This document shows positions 1-7,090 of a stretch of DNA of 34,633 nucleotides, one piece after another. The position numbers and the translations under genes were made by a program. Positions within the stretch are counted from its first letter, which is position 1. Each line of letters opens with the position of its first letter. The notes below the pieces were generated by a model. It searched no databases. It was not told the origin of the DNA and saw only the letters and a list, made by a program, of their open reading frames with translations. Source of the DNA: Thermodesulfovibrio sp. (GTDB taxonomy: Bacteria; Nitrospirota; Thermodesulfovibrionia; Thermodesulfovibrionales; Dissulfurispiraceae); assembly GCA_013824325.1 (NCBI GenBank), contig PNNP01000004.1:1-34633 (forward strand), read 5' to 3'.

Positions 1-2
1 AA

Positions 3-89
3 CGGAGAGGGGGGGATTCGAACCCCCGGTGGAGTTGCCCCCACAGCGATTTTCGAGACCGCCCCATTCAACCGCTCTGGCACCTCTCC
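3..89 (-). tRNA. tRNA-Ser (anticodon CGA)
   Basis: The minus strand folds into a class II tRNA. The seven-base acceptor GGAGAGG (83-89) pairs with CCTCTCC (4-10), and the discriminator G is at position 3. The anticodon stem GCGGT/ATCGC encloses loop CTCGAAA, giving anticodon CGA, which reads UCG. A long variable arm (GTGGGGGCAACTCCAC) and a GTTCGAATC T-loop confirm a serine tRNA. The 3' CCA is not encoded, because TT follows the discriminator, so CCA must be added enzymatically. Confidence 0.97.
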
Positions 90-101
90 AAAATTTTAAT
101 T

Positions 102-224
102 TTATTTCTTTTTATTCTTAAGCGCCAAAATGGCTAAAACTGCCGCACCTATTCCTACAATCGAACGTATAATCGCACCTGACGTCAGAATTACCTTTTT
201 AAAAATTTTTAATTTATCTGTCAT
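102..224 (-). CDS. Possible 40-aa single-pass membrane small protein
   Basis: A short minus-strand frame starts with ATG at 224, ends in TAA at 102, and sits between tadA and tRNA-Ser. The product begins MTDKLKIFKK, continues with a hydrophobic Gly/Ala/Ile/Val/Leu segment at about residues 11-34, and ends in a Lys-rich KNKKK tail. That is the layout of a small single-span membrane peptide with basic flanks. A stop codon lies in frame upstream, so this ATG is the only sensible start. The ribosome-binding site is weak (AGGCAAG shortly before the ATG). I recognise no family. It follows the tadA stop by 26 bp and could be co-transcribed with it. Chance occurrence of an ORF this short is possible; the hydrophobic core between charged ends is the main support. 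Confidence 0.38.
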   Translation of the reverse strand: MTDKLKIFKKVILTSGAIIRSIVGIGAAVLAILALKNKKK

Positions 225-250
225 TTCTTGCCTGAATGTACTCGACCGCT

Positions 251-727
251 TCAATTATTCAAGGATTTACTTCTAAGACTTTCAAAAAATCTCTTCAGCA
301 GTTGTGCGCATTCTTCTTCCAATACTCCTGAAACCACCTCAACCTGATGATTCAATCTTTTGTCTGAAAGAAGTTTATAGAGACTGTTGACTGCTCCACC
401 CTTGGTATCATCACATCCATACACAAGCCTGCCGAGACGGGCGTTCACCATTGCTCCGGCACACATCACGCAGGGCTCTTTAGTGACATACAGTGTTGCA
501 TCAGTCAGCCTCCAGTTTTTAATCTTTCCGGCAGCTTCCCTCAAAACTGATATTTCTGCGTGATTTGTGGGGTCAAATGTTGACTCCCTGCTGTTGCGCT
601 CAATGGCAATTATTTCGTTATGAACAACAAGAACAGCACCGACAGGGACTTCACCTTCATTAAATGCCTCTTCCGCCTCTTTAAGGGCGAGTCTCATGAA
701 ATCAAGGTCTGAATCCACTTTACCCAA
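251..727 (-). CDS. tadA: tRNA-specific adenosine deaminase TadA
   Basis: TadA deaminates adenosine 34 of tRNA-Arg(ACG) to inosine in the cytoplasm. The 158-aa product has the cytidine/deoxycytidylate deaminase fold signature. The zinc ligand and catalytic pair are in HAE (H56, E58), and the other zinc ligands are in PCVMC (C86, C89). A GEVPVGAVLV segment and the GGA(V)NSLY region also match TadA, and the length is typical. The longest frame starts with TTG at 727, behind an AGGAGA-like site. An ATG at 697 overlaps the hypB stop as ATGA but lacks a clear ribosome-binding site, and would remove about ten N-terminal residues that TadA homologues usually have. Translational coupling to hypB is likely with either start. 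Confidence 0.93.
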   Translation of the reverse strand: MGKVDSDLDFMRLALKEAEEAFNEGEVPVGAVLVVHNEIIAIERNSRESTFDPTNHAEISVLREAAGKIKNWRLTDATLYVTKEPCVMCAGAMVNARLGRLVYGCDDTKGGAVNSLYKLLSDKRLNHQVEVVSGVLEEECAQLLKRFFESLRSKSLNN

Positions 728-1338
728 TTGTCAATGCCTTCTCCTGTTTTACACGAGACCTCAAAAATCTTTATGGGCTGATTAAGCGATGCGGCATCTT
801 TTTTTATCTTCTCTACATCAACATCCAGAAATGACTTTAAATCAATCTTGTTGATAATCAGTGCTGAGGATTCCTGAAACATAAGAGGATACTTTAACGG
901 TTTGTCATGTCCCTCTGTAATGCTCAATATCATCACCTTCATATTCTCCCCAACCTTGAATTCTGCAGGACAGACAAGGTTGCCGACATTTTCGATGAAA
1001 AGAACATCAAGTTCATCAAGCGGCAAATCATTCAGGACTTCATTAATCATATTGGCATCGAGATGGCATGCCCCCCCTGTATTTATCTGAACAACAGGGA
1101 TGCCGAGGCTGTCAATTCTGGCAGCGTCATCGGTACCTGTGATGTCGCCTTCTATAACACCGACTTTAATTTTACCGCCAAGGTTTCTTATCGTGGTTTC
1201 AAGAAGAGATGTCTTGCCTGCGCCCGGAGAGCTCATGAGATTAATGACATAGACGCCCTTTTCCTTGAATATATTTTTGTTCTCCTGCGCAATCCTGTCA
1301 TTGGCATCAAGTATTTTAGATGCAACTTTAAGCTTCAT
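694..1338 (-). CDS. hypB: Hydrogenase/urease nickel-insertion GTPase HypB
   Basis: HypB is a SIMIBI-class GTPase that works with HypA to load nickel into the large subunit of [NiFe]-hydrogenase. In the 214-aa product the P-loop SSPGAGKT lies at about residues 36-43. The metal-binding residues of the G domain are visible as CH at 91-92 and a further Cys at 123 (NLVCPAEF). An NKID guanine-specificity motif lies in the C-terminal third. The N-terminal poly-His nickel store of some HypB proteins and the CxxCGC motif of E. coli HypB are both absent, so this is a minimal form. The gene abuts hypA exactly (TAA followed directly by ATG) and overlaps the tadA start. No hydrogenase structural gene or other hyp gene lies in the window. 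Confidence 0.95.
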   Translation of the reverse strand: MKLKVASKILDANDRIAQENKNIFKEKGVYVINLMSSPGAGKTSLLETTIRNLGGKIKVGVIEGDITGTDDAARIDSLGIPVVQINTGGACHLDANMINEVLNDLPLDELDVLFIENVGNLVCPAEFKVGENMKVMILSITEGHDKPLKYPLMFQESSALIINKIDLKSFLDVDVEKIKKDAASLNQPIKIFEVSCKTGEGIDNWVKWIQTLIS

Positions 1339-1683
1339 TTAAAAGACCTCCATTTCTGTTATATTCAACTCACGGCCTGAATTCAGGGTATAAGAAAGAC
1401 CGTCACAGTGCGGACAGGCGAGGATAAATTTTTCGTCTGTGGTGAAATCCTTATTGCAAAGATTGCAAAAACCTGAGACAGGAACCTCTTCAATCTCAAG
1501 GGTTGCTTCAGACGCAATAGTGTCTGCTTTCAGCCCGTCAAAGGCAAAAAACAAGGCATCAGGCATGACACCTGATGCCTTACCGATTAGAACCTTGATA
1601 TTCCCTATCCTGCTGAAACCGTTATTTTTACAATTATTTATGGCAATTTCGAGTAAGCTTTGAGCTATCGATACTTCGTGCAT
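1339..1683 (-). CDS. hypA: Hydrogenase nickel-incorporation protein HypA
   Basis: HypA is the small metallochaperone that passes nickel to hydrogenase maturation intermediates together with HypB. The 114-aa product begins MHEVSIAQSL, with the invariant nickel-binding His2. Two CxxC motifs (C73/C76 and C90/C93) form the structural zinc site. Length and order are those of the family. It starts two bases after the stop of the YtxH gene and ends immediately before hypB, so translation of the three genes is probably coupled. No clear ribosome-binding site precedes the start, which fits coupling. Confidence 0.95.
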   Translation of the reverse strand: MHEVSIAQSLLEIAINNCKNNGFSRIGNIKVLIGKASGVMPDALFFAFDGLKADTIASEATLEIEEVPVSGFCNLCNKDFTTDEKFILACPHCDGLSYTLNSGRELNITEMEVF

Positions 1684-1685
1684 AA

Positions 1686-2021
1686 TTACTTGTGTACTTC
1701 TTTTTCGTAAGCCTCCTTGCCTGCTTCGACAGCCGCTGCTATCGCTGATTTTTTCTCCTCGTACATGCCTTTGGCTTTTTCAACAGTTGATGCAACCTTT
1801 TCCTTTGCATGGCTTGCATAATCAACTGTCTTATCCTTTGCATGGGATGCATAATCAGATGCCTTCTCCTTCACGTCTTCTGCAAACTCTTTTATTTTTC
1901 TCCTTATCTCAGGTCCGGATTGAGGTGCTAAAAGGAGTGCCAGTCCAGCCCCTACCATCCCGCCTAAAAGGAATGCAAGCAATACAGAACCTGAACTAAA
2001 ACCTTCTTCTTCATGTCTCAT
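1686..2021 (-). CDS. YtxH-domain membrane-anchored stress-type protein
   Basis: The 111-aa product has a short polar N-terminus, one Gly/Ala/Leu-rich membrane span (about residues 12-32), then the LLAPQSGPEIRRKIKEF segment characteristic of YtxH-like proteins. The rest is a highly charged amphipathic helix with two near-identical DYASHAK(D/E)K units, similar in style to late-embryogenesis-abundant repeats. YtxH proteins are linked to general stress in Firmicutes, but their biochemical role is unclear. An AGGAGGT ribosome-binding site lies within the last codons of the upstream DUF948 gene. YtxH and DUF948 genes often occur as neighbours, as here. Their position ahead of hypA-hypB is unusual and may only reflect a shared promoter. 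Confidence 0.82.
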   Translation of the reverse strand: MRHEEEGFSSGSVLLAFLLGGMVGAGLALLLAPQSGPEIRRKIKEFAEDVKEKASDYASHAKDKTVDYASHAKEKVASTVEKAKGMYEEKKSAIAAAVEAGKEAYEKEVHK

Positions 2022-2024
2022 AAT

Positions 2025-2435
2025 TTATGACCTCCTTTCTTTTATTTGTTTGATTAAAACTTCAAGCGCTGTTTTTATCCCTGCTTTAATTCCCAGAGCT
2101 CTCACCGATAAACCCTCGCTTGCACCGCTTATCATACTGCTCAATACCTTGAGATTCGCTGAGATTTCAGATATTACAGCGGAGAAATTTCTTACATTCT
2201 CTGTTACAGTTCCAACATCGCTGCTGATGCCTTTCAGATTTTTAATGACCTGTTCAGCATCATCAAGAACGGGTTTCATTCTTTCCTCTGTGCGGTTTAA
2301 AAATTCCCTGATAGCCGTTGCTGACCTTTTTATCTCAACAGCAACATACATAAGAAAAATTGCAGAAGCCAGAAAAGTAACCGTTACAATAAAAAACCCT
2401 ATGCTTAAAATTATGAGCCAGGAATGATCAGCCAT
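2025..2435 (-). CDS. DUF948 family membrane protein
   Basis: The 136-aa product has one N-terminal transmembrane helix (about residues 8-31, rich in Ile/Phe/Val). It is followed by a long heptad-patterned helix containing TEERMKPVLDDAEQVIKNL and several regularly spaced Val/Ile/Leu residues, as in DUF948 proteins, which resemble chemotaxis-receptor-like coiled coils without a signalling tip. The start is supported by GGAGG seven bases before the ATG. It is the first gene after a sigma70-like promoter at 2516-2544 and is followed three bases later by the YtxH gene. The molecular role is unknown. The two proteins may act together at the inner membrane, but that is inference from their frequent adjacency. 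Confidence 0.75.
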   Translation of the reverse strand: MADHSWLIILSIGFFIVTVTFLASAIFLMYVAVEIKRSATAIREFLNRTEERMKPVLDDAEQVIKNLKGISSDVGTVTENVRNFSAVISEISANLKVLSSMISGASEGLSVRALGIKAGIKTALEVLIKQIKERRS

Positions 2436-2515
2436 TTATCCTCCTGTGTCAAAAATATTTTTCTACAAAAAATCTCATAAAAAACTATATTTTTAAACAA
2501 CATTAGATTACTTAC

Positions 2516-2544
2516 AGTATATAATATCGCTCACAAAGTTACAA
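2516..2544 (-). promoter_or_regulatory. Sigma70-type promoter for DUF948-ytxH-hypAB-tadA
   Basis: On the minus strand a TTGTAA -35 box (2539-2544) and a TATACT -10 box (2516-2521) are separated by exactly 17 bp. The predicted start lies about 75 nt upstream of the DUF948 ATG. The promoter sits between that gene and the MITE-like element at 2561-2767, so the element does not interrupt it. Confidence 0.5.
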
Positions 2545-2560
2545 GCTAAAAAGAATTAGA

Positions 2561-2767
2561 CCTAATAATTCATAAATTACCAGCAATGCGTGAGGCATCC
2601 GTATCGAAAGCAAGATGTTGAGTTATTTGTCAGCACGCGGATGCGTGCGGCAGCATATACCGTTATGACAGAATGGACTTAGGTGAGACGACCTGCTATT
2701 TGGCACACAAAGGCTAATTATCTTGCTGAGATGCGGATGCCTCACACAAGTCTGTGAATAATCAGGG
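2561..2767. mobile_element. MITE-like element with inverted ends and TTAGA flanks
   Basis: This stretch has no credible ORF. Its two ends are imperfect inverted repeats: GTGAGGCATCCGTATC near the left end is matched by the complement of GATGCGGATGCCTCAC near the right end. The outermost CCTAATAATTC and CCCTGATTATTC are also related, and both arms carry GCAAGAT further inward. TTAGA occurs immediately outside on both sides (2556-2560 and 2768-2772), as expected of a 5-bp target duplication. The arms are of unequal length, with about seven extra bases on the left. A 37-bp copy of the right end with 34 matches lies at 32696-32732. The parent transposon family is not recognised. Confidence 0.62.
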
Positions 2768-2792
2768 TTAGATGCCCTTTAAATATCACAAG

Positions 2793-3356
2793 CTAACAAG
2801 CTTTTTTATATACATGCCACACCCTCTGTATTACGGTTATATGGCTTAAGATAAACAATATCAAAATTACAGCGAACAGCCATCCTGTCAGGCAGCCGAG
2901 GGCAAGAAGCACCACCCTCTCGGGCCTTTCTATCAAGCCCACATGACAGTCAATGCCAAGCCCTTCAGCCCTTGCCCTGACATAGCTTATCAATAATGAG
3001 CCGACAAGGCTTCCTATGGTAAGCAAAATGCCTTCAAGATTGCTTTTTTCAAAAAAATACCATGCAATGGCAAGAAAGATACCGGAATCAGAATACCTGT
3101 CAAGTGTTGAATCAAGAAAGGCGCCGAACTTTGTGTTTTTCCCGTTTGCGCGTGCGACAATGCCGTCAAACATATCAAAAAAACCGCCAATGAGAATCAG
3201 GATTCCGCCTGCCGTAAGATTAGACGGTATGGTAAAAGCAGCACCGATGGTAATGAAAAAGCCCAGAAAGGTGAATATGTTGGGATTGATAGATACTCGC
3301 TTTGCTATCGGGGCAAGGGGCTTATCAAGAAAATGTCCAAGTTTTGCACTTATCAA
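2793..3356 (-). CDS. CDP-alcohol phosphatidyltransferase, probable phosphatidylinositol-phosphate synthase
   Basis: The 187-aa integral membrane protein carries the complete CDP-alcohol phosphotransferase signature: D61, D64-G65, A68-R69, G78, D82 and D86 with canonical spacing. Hydrophobic segments follow for about five or six spans. These enzymes transfer a phosphatidyl (or archaetidyl) group from a CDP-lipid to an alcohol at the inner membrane. The gene directly follows inositol-3-phosphate synthase with no gap, and starts at TTG behind a GGGAGAGG site inside the last codons of that gene. The likely acceptor is therefore inositol 3-phosphate, giving phosphatidylinositol phosphate as in actinobacterial PgsA1-type enzymes. 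Acceptor specificity is inferred from context; a phosphatidylglycerophosphate-synthase-like role is the main alternative. Confidence 0.85.
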   Translation of the reverse strand: MISAKLGHFLDKPLAPIAKRVSINPNIFTFLGFFITIGAAFTIPSNLTAGGILILIGGFFDMFDGIVARANGKNTKFGAFLDSTLDRYSDSGIFLAIAWYFFEKSNLEGILLTIGSLVGSLLISYVRARAEGLGIDCHVGLIERPERVVLLALGCLTGWLFAVILILFILSHITVIQRVWHVYKKAC

Positions 3357-4460
3357 CTACCTCTCCCTTTTGTGGGCTATAAACTCTTCCACCATTTCCC
3401 TTGCTTCTTCGTCTGAAAACTGTATTTGGGGATGTTTCATGAAATAAGCTGAAGGAGATAAAAGCACACCGCCCACGCCTCTGTCCTTTGCAATCTTGCA
3501 GCAGCGTATGGCGTCTATTACAACGCCGGCGCTGTTGGGAGAGTCTTCCACAGAAAGTCTCAATTCAAGATGCATCGGCATATTGCCAAATCCATGCCCT
3601 TCTATTCTCAAAAAGCAGACCTTGTTGTCATTCATCCAGGGCACATAATCAGAAGGTCCTATGTGAATATCTTCGCTGTCTAATTTGTGTGCAATCTGTG
3701 ACTGAACTGACTCGGTCTTTGATATTTTTTTCAGTTTAAGTCTGTTTTGATTCAGCATATTGAGAAAATCCGTGTTGCCGCCAACGTTCAACTGATATGT
3801 GTGACTTATCTTGACACCTCTGTCCATAAATAATTTTGTAAGTGCCCTGTGGATTATAGTTGCGCCCATCTGGGATTTTACGTCATCACCGACAACAGGG
3901 ATGCCTTTTCTCTCAAAACGACCTACCCATTCCTCGTCAGATGCTATGAAAACCGGGATGCAGTTTATAAAGCCAACGCCTGCCTCAAGACAGGCATTTG
4001 CATAAAACTTCACGGCATTTTCAGAGCCAACCGGCAGATAGTTAACAAGCATATCTGCACCGCTGTCTTTCAGTGCCTTAACAACATCACATGCCTTTTC
4101 ATCCGCTGCAATAAATCTCCTGTCATAAGGATAATCAGCCATATGAGGCGATATGCCGTCAAGGATTTCTCCCATCTGAACCTTTACAGGATAATCTGGT
4201 ATGCCCGGATAAAAAACCCTTGTGCAGTTCGGTTTGGCAAATATCGCTTCTTTCACCGGCTTGTTTACCTTTCTGACATCAACATCAAACGCTGCCACAA
4301 CCTGTATATCCCCGGGGACATATCCTCCGAGATTGTGATGCATCAAGCCAAGAGATAGATATGGACTGTCTTCCTTTAATGACTTGTAATATTCAATGCC
4401 CTGAATGAGGGAACTTGCACAGTTTCCAATTCCGGCAATCGCAATCCGCATCTTACCCAT
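3357..4460 (-). CDS. ino1: Inositol-3-phosphate synthase (Ino1/MIPS)
   Basis: This enzyme makes myo-inositol 3-phosphate from glucose 6-phosphate using NAD without net redox. The 367-aa product begins with a Rossmann glycine motif (AGIGNCASSL, residues 9-18). It contains further family blocks, including the DVDVRKVNKPV segment, NCIPVFIASD and the GDDVKSQ(M)GAT region. It has the short length typical of actinobacterial and archaeal enzymes rather than the longer eukaryotic form. The first ATG at 4460 is supported by GGGGAG eight bases upstream. It lies between an Hsp20 gene and the phosphatidyltransferase, so its product most likely feeds an inositol phospholipid. Inositol-derived compatible solutes are the main alternative fate; no solute-synthase gene is nearby. 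Confidence 0.93.
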   Translation of the reverse strand: MGKMRIAIAGIGNCASSLIQGIEYYKSLKEDSPYLSLGLMHHNLGGYVPGDIQVVAAFDVDVRKVNKPVKEAIFAKPNCTRVFYPGIPDYPVKVQMGEILDGISPHMADYPYDRRFIAADEKACDVVKALKDSGADMLVNYLPVGSENAVKFYANACLEAGVGFINCIPVFIASDEEWVGRFERKGIPVVGDDVKSQMGATIIHRALTKLFMDRGVKISHTYQLNVGGNTDFLNMLNQNRLKLKKISKTESVQSQIAHKLDSEDIHIGPSDYVPWMNDNKVCFLRIEGHGFGNMPMHLELRLSVEDSPNSAGVVIDAIRCCKIAKDRGVGGVLLSPSAYFMKHPQIQFSDEEAREMVEEFIAHKRER

Positions 4461-4486
4461 TATTTTTGTCTCCCCTGTCTCATATG

Positions 4487-4906
4487 TTATTTTATCTCAA
4501 TGTGTCTCGGCATTTCTTCTTCTTTTTTGGGAAGGATTATTTCCAGTATGCCATCTTCAAGATTGGCTTTTATATTTTCGTGGTCTACTGTTACAGGAAG
4601 AATAAAAGTTCTCGAAAAAACACCATATGGCCTCTCCACCTGATGATAATTTCTTCCCTCCCTCTGCAACGTCCTCTCCCCGCTGATTCTGAGGATATTT
4701 CCCTCAACCTTTATGTTAATATCAGGGTTTTTAACCTCGGGCAGTTCTGCCTTTACAACAAATTCCGCTGGAGTCTCATAGATATCTACAACGGGAATCC
4801 ATCCTGCGGATTTTCCCTCGCCTGTCCTCGTCTGGGTATCTTCAAATATTTTATTGATTCTTTCCCTCAGAGAAAAAATATCCTTCAGCGAGTCCCATTT
4901 TTCCAT
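4487..4906 (-). CDS. Small heat shock protein Hsp20
   Basis: The 139-aa product is an alpha-crystallin-type ATP-independent holdase. A short N-terminal arm precedes the core domain (about residues 40-130), recognisable by PVVDIYETPAEFVVKAELP, the G-x-LRISGER strand, and the late DGILEIILPKKEE (G-x-L) motif. The C-terminal tail is short and ends in IEIK, an I-x-I-type anchor for oligomer assembly. AGGAGA precedes the ATG. It is the first gene of a likely operon with ino1 and the phosphatidyltransferase, and has its own promoter upstream. A second, more divergent Hsp20 lies at 28182-28571. Confidence 0.93.
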   Translation of the reverse strand: MEKWDSLKDIFSLRERINKIFEDTQTRTGEGKSAGWIPVVDIYETPAEFVVKAELPEVKNPDINIKVEGNILRISGERTLQREGRNYHQVERPYGVFSRTFILPVTVDHENIKANLEDGILEIILPKKEEEMPRHIEIK

Positions 4907-4946
4907 CTTTATTCAGTCTCCTGATTGAATAAAACACAAACAGAAT

Positions 4947-4976
4947 TTTATAAATTAACTCATGCCCTTATGTCAA
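4947..4976 (-). promoter_or_regulatory. Promoter upstream of hsp20-ino1-phosphatidyltransferase
   Basis: The minus strand shows a perfect TTGACA -35 (4971-4976). A TATAAA -10 (4947-4952) lies at 18 bp, or an overlapping TTATAA at 17 bp. The predicted 5' leader is about 35 nt and contains the AGGAGA ribosome-binding site. No CIRCE-like inverted repeat is seen, so heat control, if any, is not evident from an HrcA operator. Confidence 0.5.
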
Positions 4977-4995
4977 GACAATAAACAGGTTTTTT

Positions 4996-5739
4996 TCAAG
5001 TTTTTGAAAAACCCGATGATTTAAGGGGCTTCGCAAGCATATATCTTATGTGCGAATCCATTACACAGGCTATCTCTGTCAGAAGGTTCTCCGGTGCTCT
5101 TATCCTCTCCAGAGCGGTAAAACGCCACTGCAAAATGCTCTTATAAAATTTCACGGCGCTCTGCGAAAGTTTTATTGCATCGCTGTTACTGCCGATACAT
5201 GCATTGCAGATTATTGAACCATGGGAGATATAAAAATTATTGCTTCCGTTGCTGACAGGCTTTCTGCCGCATCTGCCGCACATATCAAGTCTTGGCAGGT
5301 AGCCTGTAATCTCAAGAAATTTCATTTTGTAATAAAGATAAAGTAATTTGCCGCTGCGGTCTGATTCAAGTTTTAACAGTATATTGAGGAGCAGTTCAAA
5401 AATCTCTTCATTATCTTCCCTTTCAGGCAGAAAATGAAGGTTCAGTTCCAGCATTTCCGAAGTGCTGACAAGACACCGGAAATCCTCCCTTAAAGCGTGG
5501 AAAGGGCGTATTATATCCGACTGGGTTAATCTCGGAAGATTGGCGTCTTCCTTACCTATAAAAGAGAGCATGGAATATGTGAGCGGCTCAAGCGAGCTTC
5601 CAAAACGGCTTTTAATCTTACGCGGACTTTTGGCAAATACATTCAATAATCCGAAATCACGGGTGAGATAAGTGACGATGAGGTCAGCTTCTCCGAATAT
5701 AGTGTTTTTCAGGACAATGCCTTCAGTTCTATTTAACAT
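4996..5739 (-). CDS. recO: DNA repair protein RecO
   Basis: RecO helps load RecA onto SSB-coated single-stranded DNA in the RecFOR pathway. The product of about 247 aa has the N-terminal OB fold (RTEGIVLKNTIFGEADLIVTYLTRDFG) and a helical middle. A C-terminal zinc ribbon has CGRCG and a later CNAC pair (family pattern CxxC...CxxC). The longest frame starts at TTG 5745, but the ATG at 5739, two codons later, is the more natural start and matches usual RecO N-termini (MLNRTEGIVL). It follows the bifunctional nuclease gene by about 14 bp, so the two are probably co-transcribed with era. Confidence 0.93.
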   Translation of the reverse strand: MLNRTEGIVLKNTIFGEADLIVTYLTRDFGLLNVFAKSPRKIKSRFGSSLEPLTYSMLSFIGKEDANLPRLTQSDIIRPFHALREDFRCLVSTSEMLELNLHFLPEREDNEEIFELLLNILLKLESDRSGKLLYLYYKMKFLEITGYLPRLDMCGRCGRKPVSNGSNNFYISHGSIICNACIGSNSDAIKLSQSAVKFYKSILQWRFTALERIRAPENLLTEIACVMDSHIRYMLAKPLKSSGFSKT

Positions 5740-5753
5740 GAGCAAAGACGGTT

Positions 5754-6206
5754 CTACATGATATTTCCAAAATCCTCGGGCTTCAGGTTCTTAAGCCATT
5801 CCTCAAGCTCGTCAGCCTTACGCACATCGAGAACACTGTCTTCTACAAAAAGTGGTGCCTGCATCCTCAGGGCAACAGCCACTGCATCAGAAGGCCTGGA
5901 ATCTATCTTAATCTCTTTTTTACCGTCTGTCCCGTGTATGAGAGCATAATAGGTATTGTCAATTATTTCTGTTATAACAACCTTTGTCACCTTGACATTT
6001 AACCCTTCAAACACATTCCTGATGAGGTCGTGCGTGAGAGGTCTCGGCGTAATTACCTTGCCGAGGGCAAGGGCTATGGCATCAGCCTCGGGCTTTCCTA
6101 TCCATATCGGCAAAGTTCCATTGCCGTCTACCTGCTGTAAAAGCAGGATATACATACCGCTTCTGGGGTCAAATAAAAGACCCTCTACTTTCATCTGTAT
6201 AAGCAT
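5754..6206 (-). CDS. Bifunctional nuclease family protein (BFN, DUF151)
   Basis: The 150-aa product matches the BFN/DUF151 family throughout: MYILLLQQVDGNGTLPIWIGKPEADAIAL in the first third, a PRPLTHDL block, and the SRPSDAVAVALRMQAPLFVEDSVLD block near residue 105. Family members have been associated with nuclease activity, but the bacterial cellular role is not settled. It overlaps era by one base (TAATG), indicating coupled translation, and it precedes recO. The placement among era and recO suggests a nucleic-acid housekeeping operon; that is inference. Confidence 0.88.
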   Translation of the reverse strand: MLIQMKVEGLLFDPRSGMYILLLQQVDGNGTLPIWIGKPEADAIALALGKVITPRPLTHDLIRNVFEGLNVKVTKVVITEIIDNTYYALIHGTDGKKEIKIDSRPSDAVAVALRMQAPLFVEDSVLDVRKADELEEWLKNLKPEDFGNIM

Positions 6207-7090
6207 TATTTAAAACCCAGCTCCCTTAAGATTCGCTCGTTACTGCGCCAGTCCTTTTTTATTTTTACCCATAATTCCAGAAAAACCTTTGTGCCGAGAA
6301 GCCTTTCGATTTCGAGCCTCGCATCTGTCCCTATCTTTTTTAATTTTAATCCATCTTTGCCTATTATAATACCCTTCTGCCCTTCTCTTTCAACATAAAT
6401 ATTTACATGGATAAAAATTACTCCATCCTCCCTTTCCGTCCAGCTTATCACCTCTGTTGCGATAGAATACGGTATCTCTTCTTCAGTCTGCTCCATAATC
6501 TTCTCCCTGACGATTTCAGCTGCCATAAACCTTTCGAGCTGGTCGGTCACAAGGTCATCAGGGTAATACCTCGGTCCTTCAGGAAGATAACTCAGAATAG
6601 CTTTAAGAAGAATATCAATGCCATCGCCTGTGAGGGCTGATACAGGGATAATCTCCTTAAAAAGATACAGTTTGCTGTAAGCATCGATTACCGGCAGAAC
6701 CTCGGGTTTTTTAAGGGTATCAATCTTATTGATAATGAGAAAAACCGGTTTTTTCAGTTCCTTCAAAATTTCAATAATAAATCTGTCGCCGCTTCCCGGT
6801 TCTTCAGGCTCTACCATAAAAAGAATCAAATCAACATCCCTGACAGATCCGCGCGCTTCCCTGACCATCAACTCACCGAGCTTATGCTTCGGCTTGTGAA
6901 TGCCGGGCGTGTCTATCAATACTATCTGCGCTTCGGGCAATGTCTTTACGCCGATTATCCTGTTTCTCGTGGTCTGTGGCTTAGGTGTAACAATGGCTAC
7001 CTTCTCGCCGAGTATAGTATTGAGTAATGTGGACTTGCCAACATTAGGCCTGCCTATAAGAGAGACATAGCCGCTGTGAAATTTTTCCAT
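6206..7090 (-). CDS. era: GTPase Era
   Basis: Era binds the 3' end of 16S rRNA and aids 30S ribosome assembly. The 294-aa product has all G-domain motifs: GRPNVGKS (13-20), the switch region with PQTTRNRIIGV, DTPG (60-63) followed by the Era-typical IHKPKHKLGE, and NKID (121-124). A C-terminal KH domain (about 200-290) includes IIGKDGLKLKKIGTDAR and ends in LWVKIKKDWR. Length is normal. The ATG immediately follows the stop of the upstream aminotransferase gene, and the stop overlaps the start of the nuclease gene, so the four genes are tightly coupled. Confidence 0.97.
   Translation of the reverse strand: MEKFHSGYVSLIGRPNVGKSTLLNTILGEKVAIVTPKPQTTRNRIIGVKTLPEAQIVLIDTPGIHKPKHKLGELMVREARGSVRDVDLILFMVEPEEPGSGDRFIIEILKELKKPVFLIINKIDTLKKPEVLPVIDAYSKLYLFKEIIPVSALTGDGIDILLKAILSYLPEGPRYYPDDLVTDQLERFMAAEIVREKIMEQTEEEIPYSIATEVISWTEREDGVIFIHVNIYVEREGQKGIIIGKDGLKLKKIGTDARLEIERLLGTKVFLELWVKIKKDWRSNERILRELGFK

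Noticed and set aside
907-1380. A 157-aa plus-strand open frame opposite hypB
   Set aside because: It is antisense to a clear hypB and hypA, has no ribosome-binding site and no recognisable domain. It is a codon-bias shadow.
694-1683. hypA-hypB considered as part of a hydrogenase cluster
   Set aside because: No hydrogenase subunit, hypC-F or maturation protease is found in the window. Only the nickel-insertion pair is here.
3849-4358. A 169-aa plus-strand frame opposite ino1
   Set aside because: The minus strand encodes a full-length inositol-3-phosphate synthase with conserved motifs; the antisense frame has none.
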